From assembly GCA_039805565.1 (NCBI GenBank), contig JBDLTZ010000225.1, positions 1-11,953 on the forward strand: 11,953 bases of DNA, in the 5' to 3' direction. Positions 6,244 through 11,953 of this stretch are shown here, piece by piece (position 1 is the first letter of the stretch; each line of letters begins with the position of its first letter). The notes under the pieces were generated by a model. The model searched no databases and was not told where the DNA came from. It saw nothing but the letters and a program-made list of their open reading frames with translations. The position numbers and the translations under genes were made by a program. The stretch comes from CALJIC01 sp039805565 (GTDB taxonomy: Bacteria; Chloroflexota; Chloroflexia; Chloroflexales; Roseiflexaceae).

Positions 6244-6252
6244 ATTATACCA
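6244..6252 (-). promoter_or_regulatory. Extended -10 promoter of the phosphatase gene
   Basis: On the minus strand, TATAAT (6249-6244) is preceded by TGG, an extended -10 element. No good -35 hexamer is seen at 16-18 bases. The start would be near 6237, 44 bases before the ATG. Confidence 0.6.
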
Positions 6253-6291
6253 TACGAGCGCCTGGTCTGCGACGCACAGAAGAGACGGATC

Positions 6292-6365
6292 CGTAAAGCG
6301 TAATTCGCGCTCCGCACTGTCATAGACGATGCAAACCGGCCCGTGGTTTCGGATTACGGATTACG
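6292..6365. repeat. Degenerate heptad repeats forming an inverted repeat upstream of the glycosyltransferase
   Basis: Four consecutive 7-mers beginning with CG (6292-6319: CGTAAAG, CGTAATT, CGCGCTC, CGCACTG) face two exact CGGATTA units (6350-6363). The segments 6292-6307 and 6350-6365 are inverted copies matching at 13 of 16 positions. The right arm ends ten bases before the ATG at 6376, where no Shine-Dalgarno sequence is seen. A 10-bp palindrome, ACGGATCCGT (6285-6294), overlaps the left end. Confidence 0.45.
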
Positions 6366-6375
6366 CACACCACCC

Positions 6376-7509
6376 ATGCACATCGGGATCGACATCAGCC
6401 GGATCGCGGTGGCGGCCCGCACCGGCACCGAGCACTACACCTACGAGCTGCTGGCGGCCATCGCCCGGCGTGACCGCGCCACGCGCTACACGCTGTACTG
6501 CAACCGCACGCCGGAGGACCTGCCGCCGCTCGGGACGAACTTCGCCCTGCGGCCCATTCCGCTGCCGCGCCTCTGGACGCACGCCCGCCTCTCAGCCGAG
6601 CTGCTGCGCCGCCCGCCCGATGTGCTGTTCGTGCCGGCCCACGTGATTCCGCTGGGAGCGCCGCTGGCCCGCCACACCCGCGCGGTGGTGACGGTGCACG
6701 ACCTCGGGTACCTGCGCTTCCCACAGGCCCACACGCGCGCCCAGCGCCTCTACCTGCGCCTCTCGACGGTCTGGAGCGCCCGCGTGGCCGCGCGCGTGAT
6801 CGCGCCCTCGGCCGCCACGAAAGAGGACCTGGTGCGCCTGGCGGGGGTCTCGGCGGCCAAGATCGCGGTGGTCCACCATGGGGTTGGGCGCCAGGGGGAG
6901 GGGGAGATCGGTGGGCGGCGACGGGTGTGGGAGCTGGTGGGCGGGGAGACGCCGTACTTCCTCTACGTGGGGACGATCCAGCCGCGCAAGAACCTGGCGC
7001 GGCTGATCGAGGCGTTCGCGCAGCTGAGCACCCTGCACCCCGAGGTCGGCGCCCGGCTGGTGCTCGTGGGCAAGCGCGGCTGGCTGGCGGAGGGGATCGA
7101 GCGGCGCGCGGCTGAGCTCGGGGTGGCCGACCGGGTGCGCTTCACAGGGTACGTGCCGGACGAGGAGCTGCCGGCACTGTTCGCGGAGGCGCTGGCGTTT
7201 GTGTTCCCCTCGCTCTACGAGGGGTTCGGCATGCCGGTGCTCGAGGCGATGGCGGCGGGCGCGCCGGTGCTGACCTCCACTACCTCCTCGCTGCCGGAGG
7301 TGGCGGGCGACGCGGCGCTGCTGGTGGACCCCGAGGAGACCGGGGCGATCGCGGCGGGTCTGGCGCGGCTCGCGACCGAGCCGGCGCTGCGCGCGGAGCT
7401 GCGCCGGCGGGGCTACGACCGCGCGGCGCAGTTCAGCTGGGACCGCTGCGCGGAGGAGACGCTCCAAGTACTGAGTGCTGAGGAGCCAGTGCTGAGGAGC
7501 CAGTACTGA
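6376..7509 (+). CDS. GT4-family glycosyltransferase (group 1)
   Basis: The 377-residue protein has the two-Rossmann GT-B layout of retaining GT4 enzymes, which move a sugar from a nucleotide-sugar donor to a glycan, lipid or small acceptor. The N-terminal half starts MHIGIDISRI and includes VVTVHDLGYLRFP (about 104-116). The donor half starts at YFLYVGTIQPRKNLARLIEAF (about 194-214), with VLVGKRGW, RVRFTGYVPDEEL and the diagnostic E-x7-E motif FPSLYEGFGMPVLEAMA (Glu282 and Glu290). No signal peptide or membrane segment, so cytosolic. The donor and acceptor are not readable; mannosyl- or glucosyltransferases look like this. The ATG at 6376 has no visible Shine-Dalgarno; an upstream GTG (6343) is no better. 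The last 13 residues (365-377) and the stop are encoded by the heptad array that begins at 7467, so the native tail is repeat-derived. It converges on the GH125 gene. Confidence 0.9.
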   Translation: MHIGIDISRIAVAARTGTEHYTYELLAAIARRDRATRYTLYCNRTPEDLPPLGTNFALRPIPLPRLWTHARLSAELLRRPPDVLFVPAHVIPLGAPLARHTRAVVTVHDLGYLRFPQAHTRAQRLYLRLSTVWSARVAARVIAPSAATKEDLVRLAGVSAAKIAVVHHGVGRQGEGEIGGRRRVWELVGGETPYFLYVGTIQPRKNLARLIEAFAQLSTLHPEVGARLVLVGKRGWLAEGIERRAAELGVADRVRFTGYVPDEELPALFAEALAFVFPSLYEGFGMPVLEAMAAGAPVLTSTTSSLPEVAGDAALLVDPEETGAIAAGLARLATEPALRAELRRRGYDRAAQFSWDRCAEETLQVLSAEEPVLRSQY

Positions 7510-7571
7510 GGAGCCAGTACTGAGAAGCCAGCACTCAGCACTCAGGACTCAGCACTCAGGACTCAGCACTC
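7467..7571. repeat. Array of 15 consecutive heptanucleotides between converging genes
   Basis: From 7467 to 7571 the sequence divides exactly into 15 units of seven bases, every one starting with AG. The left nine units alternate AGTGCTG/AGTACTG with AGGAGCC/AGAAGCC; the right six are AGCACTC or AGGACTC. CTGAGTGCTGAG near the left end and CTCAGCACTCAG on the right are inverted copies, so transcripts from either side can fold into a long hairpin. The array holds the stop of the glycosyltransferase (7507-7509), and its right edge supplies the stop of GH125 (7572-7570). Confidence 0.9.
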
Positions 7572-8862
7572 ACCTCGCGAGCGGGCTCCCCGGCACCCAC
7601 ACCCCCAGCGAGGCCAGCACCAGCTCGCAGTACATCATGTTGGCCCACGAGAACCACGGCCGGGTGAACTTCGCCGGGTCGTCCACGTCGAACCCCTCGT
7701 GCATCATGCCCGCGCCGGCGTCAGTGCGCTCCATCAGCTCCAGCAGCCGCTCGCGCTCGGCGGGATCCGTTGCGGTGAGCCCCTGCATCGCCAGCGCGAT
7801 GTGCCAGATGTAGCGCGGCGGCGTGTGGGGGCTGCCCACGCCCTCGGCGGCCGTCCCCCGGTAGAAGAACGGGTTCGACGGGCTCAGCACGAAGGCGCGC
7901 GTCCGCAGGTAGAGCGGGTCGTCGGGCGCGCACCAGCCGAGGTACGGCAGTGAGAGCAGGCTCGGCACGTTAGCGTCGTCCATGAGGGTGTAGTTGCCCA
8001 GGCCGTCGGTCTCGTAGGCGTAGATCTGGCCGTGCTCGGGGTGCTCCACCGTGGCGTGCGCGGCGATGCCGGCGCGGATCTCGGCCTCGAGCGCGCGGGC
8101 CTCGTCGCGCAGGGCCGCGTCGTCCAGGGCTTGGGCGATCTCGGCCAGGTAGCCCAGGGCCACCGCCGCGAACATGTTCGAGGGCACCAGGTAGCCGTAG
8201 ACGCACGCGTCGTCGCTGGGGCGGAAGCCCGACCAGGTCATCCCGGTCTCGGCCACCGGCGCGCCGCGCCCCTCGTGCGAGAGGGTGTCGGTGGGCGGGC
8301 AGTTGCGCCGCACGAAGCTGTAGCGGGAATTGGCGTGGCGCTGCTCGGTGCGCCAGGTGCGGAGGATGCGCTCGGCCGCCTCACGGAATGTGGCGTCGAG
8401 GTGGGCGGTGTCGCCGGTGGCGCGCCAGAGCAGGTAGGCGAGCTGGAGCGGGTAGCAGAGCGAGTCCACCTCGTACTTGCGCTCCCAGAGCCAGTCGTTC
8501 ATCTCGGTCTCGTCGGCGGCGTCCCAGCGGCGGCCGTTGGACTCGGCGTTGAAGGCGTTGGCGTAGGGGTCGATCGTGACGTAGCGCATCTGGCGGCGCA
8601 CCACGCCGGCGATCATCGCGGCCACTTCGGGGTCGTGGGCGGCCAGCGCGAGGTACGGGCGCACCTGGGCAGCTGAGTCGCGCAGCCACATGGCCGGGAT
8701 GTCGCCGGTGATCACGAAGGTGGTGCCGTCCGGCATCGGCTGCATGGTCGTGGTGATGGTGTTGGTGAAGCAGGTGCGGAACATGGCGGCGCGGCGGGGG
8801 TTGCCCTCCAGGCGGCGCTCCACATCCCGGATGAAGAACTCGACGGCGGGGGTGATCTGCAT
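7570..8862 (-). CDS. GH125 exo-alpha-1,6-mannosidase
   Basis: The 430-residue product matches glycoside hydrolase family 125 (formerly DUF1237), metal-independent inverting exo-enzymes that remove terminal alpha-1,6-linked mannose. The fold is an (alpha/alpha)6 barrel. Recognisable segments are TFVITGDIPAMWLRDSAAQ (about 48-66), YANAFNAESNGRRW, EVDSLCYPLQLAYLLW, TWSGFRPSDDACVYGYLVPSN, MDDANVPSLLSLPYLG and MMHEGFDV. By family analogy the RPSDD aspartates (217/218) hold the general acid and Glu389 in MHEGF the base. There is no signal peptide, so it probably acts in the cytosol on imported oligosaccharides. ATG 8862 follows CAGGAG with six bases between; the upstream extension to 9063 is antisense to the transporter start and is rejected. 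The MFS transporter is divergent, 126 bases away, with a palindromic operator-like site in between. Confidence 0.9.
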   Translation of the reverse strand: MQITPAVEFFIRDVERRLEGNPRRAAMFRTCFTNTITTTMQPMPDGTTFVITGDIPAMWLRDSAAQVRPYLALAAHDPEVAAMIAGVVRRQMRYVTIDPYANAFNAESNGRRWDAADETEMNDWLWERKYEVDSLCYPLQLAYLLWRATGDTAHLDATFREAAERILRTWRTEQRHANSRYSFVRRNCPPTDTLSHEGRGAPVAETGMTWSGFRPSDDACVYGYLVPSNMFAAVALGYLAEIAQALDDAALRDEARALEAEIRAGIAAHATVEHPEHGQIYAYETDGLGNYTLMDDANVPSLLSLPYLGWCAPDDPLYLRTRAFVLSPSNPFFYRGTAAEGVGSPHTPPRYIWHIALAMQGLTATDPAERERLLELMERTDAGAGMMHEGFDVDDPAKFTRPWFSWANMMYCELVLASLGVWVPGSPLAR

Positions 8863-8897
8863 ACGGGTCTCCTGTATCGCTGAGGGACAGCCGCCCC

Positions 8898-8927
8898 ATT
8901 GTACAGGACGTCCTGCGGGTGGGGGAA
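8898..8927 (-). promoter_or_regulatory. Promoter of the GH125 gene with a perfect 12-bp palindrome in its spacer
   Basis: On the minus strand, TACAAT (8903-8898) is a good -10 box; the sequence 18 bases upstream (TTCCCC, 8927-8922) is only a poor -35. The spacer begins with the perfect palindrome CAGGACGTCCTG (8904-8915), directly against the -10 box. A repressor bound there would block RNA polymerase. The predicted start is near 8891, 29 bases before the ATG. Confidence 0.5.
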
Positions 8928-8988
8928 AGCGCGGCCAGGTATGGTATTCTGGTGATCCCTCTGTTGAGCTAACCCGGAAGGAACCACT

Positions 8989-10206
8989 GTGCTCTCGCTC
9001 GGAACTCGCGCCCGCTCGGCCGCGTCGCGCATCTCCCCGCCCGTCCGCCGCGTACTCGCCCACAGCCTGATCTTCGGCCTCTCGATCAGCATCGCCGATC
9101 TGCTGTTCAACTTCTATCTGGTGAGTCTTGGCTACGCCGCCGACGCCGCGGGCCTGCTCTCTACGATCTACCGCGCTGCGGGGGTTGTGCTGGGTCTGCT
9201 GATCGGCGCCCTGATCGACCGCGCGGGGCCGCGCCGGTCACTCATGGTGGGGGCGCTGCTGTTCGCCATAAGCTGGACGCTGGTGCTGGTCGCGCCCTCG
9301 TTCGAGCTGCTGGCGCTGAGCTACTTCCTGGCCGGGGCTGCCAACGTGCTGACGATCACCTCCTCGGTGCCGCTGCTCACCGGCATGACGCGCGACGACG
9401 AGCGGGCCTCGATCTTCGGGTTGAACGCGTCGGCAGCGCTGATCATCGGGCTGCTGGGCAGCGTGGCAGCGGGCGTGCTGCCGTCGCTGGCGGCGGGCGT
9501 GCTGAGCGTGGGGCCGCAGGACACGCCGGCCTACCGGGCGGCGCTGGCCATGGTGGTGGCGCTGGCGCTCGCCTCGGTCCTGCCGGTGCTGCGGCTGCGG
9601 GCGGGTGTGGCGCGGGCGGGCGGGGCGACGGAGGCTGTGGAGGAGCCGGCCCGGCACACGCGGCTCGGGCTAGTGCGCCTGGCGCTGCCGTCGCTGGCGC
9701 TCGGGCTGGGCGCGGGGCTCTTCCTGCCGTTCCAGAACCTGTTCTTCCGGCAGCAGTTCGGCCTGAGCGACGCGGCGGTGGGGGCGATGCTGGCCTGGGC
9801 AGCGGGCGGCATGGGTCTGGGCGCGCTGCTGGGTGGGTTGGTGAGCGCGCGGCTGGGGTTGTGGCGTGCGGCGTGGGTGCTGCGGCTGCTGTGCGCCCCG
9901 GCAATGCTGATGCTGGCCGCGCCGGCACTGCTCCCGGCGGCGGCGGGGTTCTTCCTGCGTGGTCTGTTCGTGGGGGCGAGCTTCCCGCTCAACGACGCGC
10001 TGGTGATGCAGAACACCTCGGCGCGCCAGCGCGGCACCGCGGTGAGCCTGATGAGCATGCTGTGGTCGCTGGGGTGGGCGGCGTGCTCGTCGATCAGCGG
10101 CTGGCTGCAGGTCCAGTATGGCTTCGGGCCGGTGATCGTGGCGGCGTCGCTGGCCTACGTGCTCTCGGCGCTGGCGATCGCCACCCAGCGCTTCGAGCGG
10201 GGGTGA
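8989..10206 (+). CDS. Major facilitator superfamily (MFS) transporter
   Basis: The 405-residue, very hydrophobic product has the length and segment pattern of a 12-helix MFS permease. The motif GALIDRAGPRRS (about 73-84) is the conserved loop between helices 2 and 3 (motif A, G-x3-D-R-x-G-R-R type). A long charged loop (about 205-228, with EAVEEPARHTRLG) separates the two six-helix halves; GLVSARLGLWRAAW is the matching loop in the second half. The substrate cannot be read from sequence; sugar uptake or drug/metabolite efflux are both possible. GTG at 8989 is the start, with GGAAGGA (8976-8982) six bases upstream. The gene is divergent from GH125, which makes a sugar a reasonable guess, but no more. 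Its stop directly abuts a heptad array, and it converges on miaA. Confidence 0.88.
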   Translation: MLSLGTRARSAASRISPPVRRVLAHSLIFGLSISIADLLFNFYLVSLGYAADAAGLLSTIYRAAGVVLGLLIGALIDRAGPRRSLMVGALLFAISWTLVLVAPSFELLALSYFLAGAANVLTITSSVPLLTGMTRDDERASIFGLNASAALIIGLLGSVAAGVLPSLAAGVLSVGPQDTPAYRAALAMVVALALASVLPVLRLRAGVARAGGATEAVEEPARHTRLGLVRLALPSLALGLGAGLFLPFQNLFFRQQFGLSDAAVGAMLAWAAGGMGLGALLGGLVSARLGLWRAAWVLRLLCAPAMLMLAAPALLPAAAGFFLRGLFVGASFPLNDALVMQNTSARQRGTAVSLMSMLWSLGWAACSSISGWLQVQYGFGPVIVAASLAYVLSALAIATQRFERG

Positions 10207-10277
10207 GTGCTGAGTGCTGAGTGCTGAGTGCTGAGTATGGCTGAGGCGTCAGTCAGAGTCGTGAGTCGTGAGGGCCG
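10206..10277 (+). repeat. Heptanucleotide repeats at the 3' end of the MFS gene
   Basis: AGTGCTG is repeated four times exactly (10206-10233), followed by the variant AGTATGG (10234-10240). After a short break come AGTCGTG twice and AGGGCCG (10257-10277). The array begins at the last base of the MFS stop codon. AGTGCTG is also a unit of the 7467-7571 array, so both belong to one repeat family. GTCGTG (10265-10270) and CACGAC (10281-10286) form a small hairpin. Confidence 0.85.
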
Positions 10278-10298
10278 CGGCACGACCGAGCTAGTGTT

Positions 10299-10340
10299 CA
10301 GCGTTCGGCCTTCAGCGTTCGGCCTTCAGCGTTCAGCGTT
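10299..10340 (-). repeat. Six heptanucleotide repeats at the 3' end of miaA
   Basis: Read on the plus strand, 10299-10340 is six consecutive 7-mers: CAGCGTT four times, with CGGCCTT in the second and fourth places. On the minus strand they read AACGCTG and AAGGCCG. The miaA stop (10328-10326) and its last four codons lie inside the array. Confidence 0.85.
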
Positions 10341-11255
10341 TGACGTCAGCGCCAGCGCGCGCTCGAGCAGGTCGGGGGCGTCGGCGGGGAGCTGGACCAC
10401 GCCGGGCAGGCGCGCGAACCAGGCCTTCTGGCGGCGGGCAAAGGCGTGGGTGTTGAACTTGAGGCGCTGCACGGCCTCCTGCAGCGTGCACTCGCCGGCG
10501 AGGTAGGGCTGAAACTCGCGGTAGCCGAGGCTTGACATGGCCGGGAGCTCCCAGCCGTAGCCGTGGGCCACCAGGCCACGCACCTCGTCCAGCAGACCCG
10601 CGGCAAGCATCGCGTCCACGCGCGCGTCGATCCGGGCGTAGAGTACGGGCGTCGGCAGCGTGAGCCAGATCACGCGCGCGTCGTAGGGCGGGGCCTGCAT
10701 GGTGCGCTGCGCCGAGATCGGCACCCCCGTGAGCTCGAAGACCTCGAGTGCGCGAATGACGCGGCGCACGTTGCTGGCCATGATCCCCGTGGCAGCCTCG
10801 CGGTCTACGGCCGCGAGGCGCGCGTGGAGGGCCTCGGCCCCATGCTCTGCGGCCTCGCGCTCCAGGCGGGCGCGCAGCTCGGGGTTGGGGGCGACGCGCG
10901 GGAGCTGCCAGCCCTGGAGGATCGCCGCGAGGTACTGGCCCGTGCCGCCGGCGAGGATCGGGGTGCGCCCACGGGCCGTACTATCGGCGACCGCTGCCGT
11001 GGCGAGGTCCTGGTAGGTCGCCAGAGAGAACTCGTCGTCTGGCTCGGCGATGTCGATCAGGTGGTGCGGGGCGGCCTTGCGCTCCTCGGGGGTGGGCTTG
11101 GCGGTGCCGATGTCCATCAGGCGGTAGACCTGGCGCGAGTCGGCCGACACCACTTCGCCGCCGAGCCGCCGCGCGAGGGCGATAGCCAGCGACGTCTTCC
11201 CCACGGCCGTGGGGCCTACCACGGCCAGCAGCCGGGTGCGCTCATGCACGCTCAT
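10326..11255 (-). CDS. miaA: tRNA dimethylallyltransferase
   Basis: MiaA transfers a dimethylallyl group from DMAPP to N6 of A37 in tRNAs that read codons starting with U, the first step toward ms2i6A. The 309-residue product has the usual length. It shows the P-loop GPTAVGKT (14-21), the catalytic-region motif SADSRQVYRLMDIGTAKPT (Asp39), HHLID, the DMAPP-site stretch ILAGGTGQYL, and the C-terminal signature SSLGYREFQPYL plus KFNTHAFARRQKAWF that contacts tRNA. The ATG at 11255 has only a weak GAG upstream. An AP2-domain gene ends 22 bases before it on the same strand, so the two are probably co-transcribed. The last residues, N-A-E-R, and the stop are encoded by a heptad array. The usual partners miaB and hfq are not in the window. 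Confidence 0.96.
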   Translation of the reverse strand: MSVHERTRLLAVVGPTAVGKTSLAIALARRLGGEVVSADSRQVYRLMDIGTAKPTPEERKAAPHHLIDIAEPDDEFSLATYQDLATAAVADSTARGRTPILAGGTGQYLAAILQGWQLPRVAPNPELRARLEREAAEHGAEALHARLAAVDREAATGIMASNVRRVIRALEVFELTGVPISAQRTMQAPPYDARVIWLTLPTPVLYARIDARVDAMLAAGLLDEVRGLVAHGYGWELPAMSSLGYREFQPYLAGECTLQEAVQRLKFNTHAFARRQKAWFARLPGVVQLPADAPDLLERALALTSNAER

Positions 11256-11277
11256 AGCTCAGATCGCCCAGCGCTGG

Positions 11278-11766
11278 TCATCGGATCGTGTGCCAGGGCA
11301 CCAGCATGCCGGTGGGCTCCTCGCGGACGCGGGGCCGCTTGAGGCGGATCTGCTCATGCGCGCGGCGCAGACGCACTGCGAGGCGGAAGGCCTTGCGCTC
11401 GCCATACTTCGCGATTGAGAAGCTGGTGCGGCCGAGCTTGCCTGACTCCTTCCGCCAGGTGACCTCAAAGACGTCGTAGCTGTCCTTCATGCGGCGGCGG
11501 ACGCCGAGGACGCCGGTGGTGTTGCGCCGGTGCGAGGCTACCACCACCTGCTCGGTGCGCGGCTTGCCGAGCTCGCGCTCGGTGCGGTCGCGCCACAGGA
11601 TGGCCTCGTCGAGCGCCGCGAGGCCGTCGCCGTATTTCTTGTCGCTGAAGAACTTCATATGGGTCACGCCGTCCCAGCGGACGCGCACAAAGTAGCCGAA
11701 TGTTCTCTTTGGTGGGTGATCAACACGAGTGATACTCTTATAGCGCGTTGTTTTCGCGCGTGCCAT
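11278..11766 (-). CDS. AP2/ERF-domain protein with two AP2-like units
   Basis: The 162-residue, very basic product resembles bacterial AP2/ERF-domain proteins, whose three-strand-plus-helix fold binds DNA. Two units are visible. Unit 1 (about 11-67) has FGYFVRVRWDG, then FFSDKKYGDGLAALDEAILWRD. Unit 2 (about 83-139) has TTGVLGVRR, VFEVTWRK, then SFSIAKYGERKAFRLAVRLRR. The two units share the pattern F-S-x-x-K-Y-G-x(4)-A-x(3)-A-x(3)-R at the strand-to-helix turn. There is no HNH nuclease domain of the kind that AP2 domains often accompany in phages and homing endonucleases. It is cytosolic. ATG 11766 is chosen because GGAG lies six bases upstream and a TATAAT box is 53 bases upstream. It precedes miaA by 22 bases. 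A transcription factor or nucleoid-type DNA binder is the best guess; its targets are unknown. Confidence 0.65.
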   Translation of the reverse strand: MARAKTTRYKSITRVDHPPKRTFGYFVRVRWDGVTHMKFFSDKKYGDGLAALDEAILWRDRTERELGKPRTEQVVVASHRRNTTGVLGVRRRMKDSYDVFEVTWRKESGKLGRTSFSIAKYGERKAFRLAVRLRRAHEQIRLKRPRVREEPTGMLVPWHTIR

Positions 11767-11818
11767 GTTGGGCTCCAGCAGATGGAGAAGCACCTTTTCA
11801 TTTGATAACGCAGATGTG

Positions 11819-11824
11819 ATTATA
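11819..11824 (-). promoter_or_regulatory. -10 box for the AP2-miaA unit
   Basis: TATAAT on the minus strand at 11824-11819 lies between the stop of the upstream gene (11850) and the AP2 start (11766). No recognisable -35 hexamer or TG extension is seen. The start would be near 11812, with a leader of about 45 bases. Confidence 0.5.
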
Positions 11825-11849
11825 CGGCAAATCCAGCAGCTTACGCGTA

Positions 11850-11953
11850 TTAGAGCCGCGGGGCCAGGGCGGCGCCCCAGGGGTTTTTGCGCCACGCCTC
11901 GTACGTGCGGCGGTACACGTCGGCGGTGTGCGCGGCGATCTTCGCCCAGCTGT
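11850..11953 (-). CDS. C-terminal end of a probable GT4 glycosyltransferase (cut by window edge)
   Basis: The minus-strand frame enters from the right edge and ends with TAA at 11852-11850, leaving 33 residues. It starts SWAKIAAHTADVYRRTYEAW, which resembles the C-terminal helix of group 1 glycosyltransferases (an F-S-W-x-x-I-A-x-x-T-x-x-V-Y-R pattern), comparable to FSWDRCAEETLQVL in the GT4 enzyme at 6376-7509. Only this tail is visible, so the family call is tentative. It may lie upstream of the AP2 and miaA genes in the same transcription direction, though a -10 box between them suggests a separate promoter. Confidence 0.5.
   Translation of the reverse strand, partial: SWAKIAAHTADVYRRTYEAWRKNPWGAALAPRL

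Noticed and set aside
6592..7467. Minus-strand open frame opposite the GT4 gene
   Set aside because: Composition rich in Arg, His, Gln and Leu; the sense strand has the E-x7-E motif and a full GT-B layout.
7467..7571. CRISPR array
   Set aside because: Units are seven bases with no spacers, and there is no cas gene nearby; this is a short tandem repeat.
8863..9063. Extension of GH125 by 67 residues at the N-terminus
   Set aside because: The extension overlaps the divergent MFS start and the shared promoter region; ATG 8862 has a good CAGGAG site and GH125 similarity begins there.

Overview
The window is high-GC bacterial DNA with ATG, GTG and TTG starts and mostly good Shine-Dalgarno sites. 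Gene content, a PGNWR-type elongation factor P, a stand-alone AP2-domain protein and heptanucleotide repeat arrays at gene ends suggest a member of the Chloroflexota (Chloroflexia). This is an inference from gene style, not a database result. It looks like an ordinary chromosomal segment: no transposase, integrase, phage gene, tRNA, rRNA or CRISPR array was found.

Layout. 1-914 (minus): elongation factor P, then an exported alpha/beta-hydrolase-like protein that runs off the left edge. 915-1384: a 470-base non-coding divergent region with a near-consensus efp promoter, a perfect 7-bp inverted repeat abutting its -35 box, and two consecutive hairpins. 1385-2958 (plus): a phytanoyl-CoA-dioxygenase-family oxygenase and an OsmC-family protein, closed by a 15-bp perfect hairpin. 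3061-6193 (minus): a membrane-bound SpoIIE/PP2C serine phosphatase whose stop overlaps the start of a short cysteinyl-tRNA synthetase/MshC-type cysteine ligase. 6376-7509 (plus): a GT4 glycosyltransferase converging on a GH125 exo-alpha-mannosidase (minus, 7570-8862). 8989-10206 (plus): an MFS transporter divergent from GH125 and converging on miaA. 10326-11766 (minus): an AP2-domain protein followed by miaA. 11850-11953 (minus): the last 33 residues of a protein resembling a GT4 glycosyltransferase.

How they work together. Translation is a recurring theme: EF-P, MiaA and possibly the CysRS-like enzyme. The GH125/MFS pair, divergent around a shared palindrome, could be a small mannoside degradation and uptake unit, and the adjacent GT4 enzyme adds to the carbohydrate content. 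The phosphatase is probably the output end of a stress or partner-switching pathway. Its overlap with the cysteine ligase implies co-transcription, but a functional link is not shown.

Most unusual features: (1) heptanucleotide arrays between converging genes, which lie at or supply the stop codons of four genes and can fold on themselves; (2) the 400-residue CysRS/MshC-like ligase, which lacks an anticodon-binding domain, keeps all four CysRS zinc ligands, and has MshC-like stretches; (3) palindromes placed exactly at two promoters. I see no clear multi-gene defence or other novel system here.
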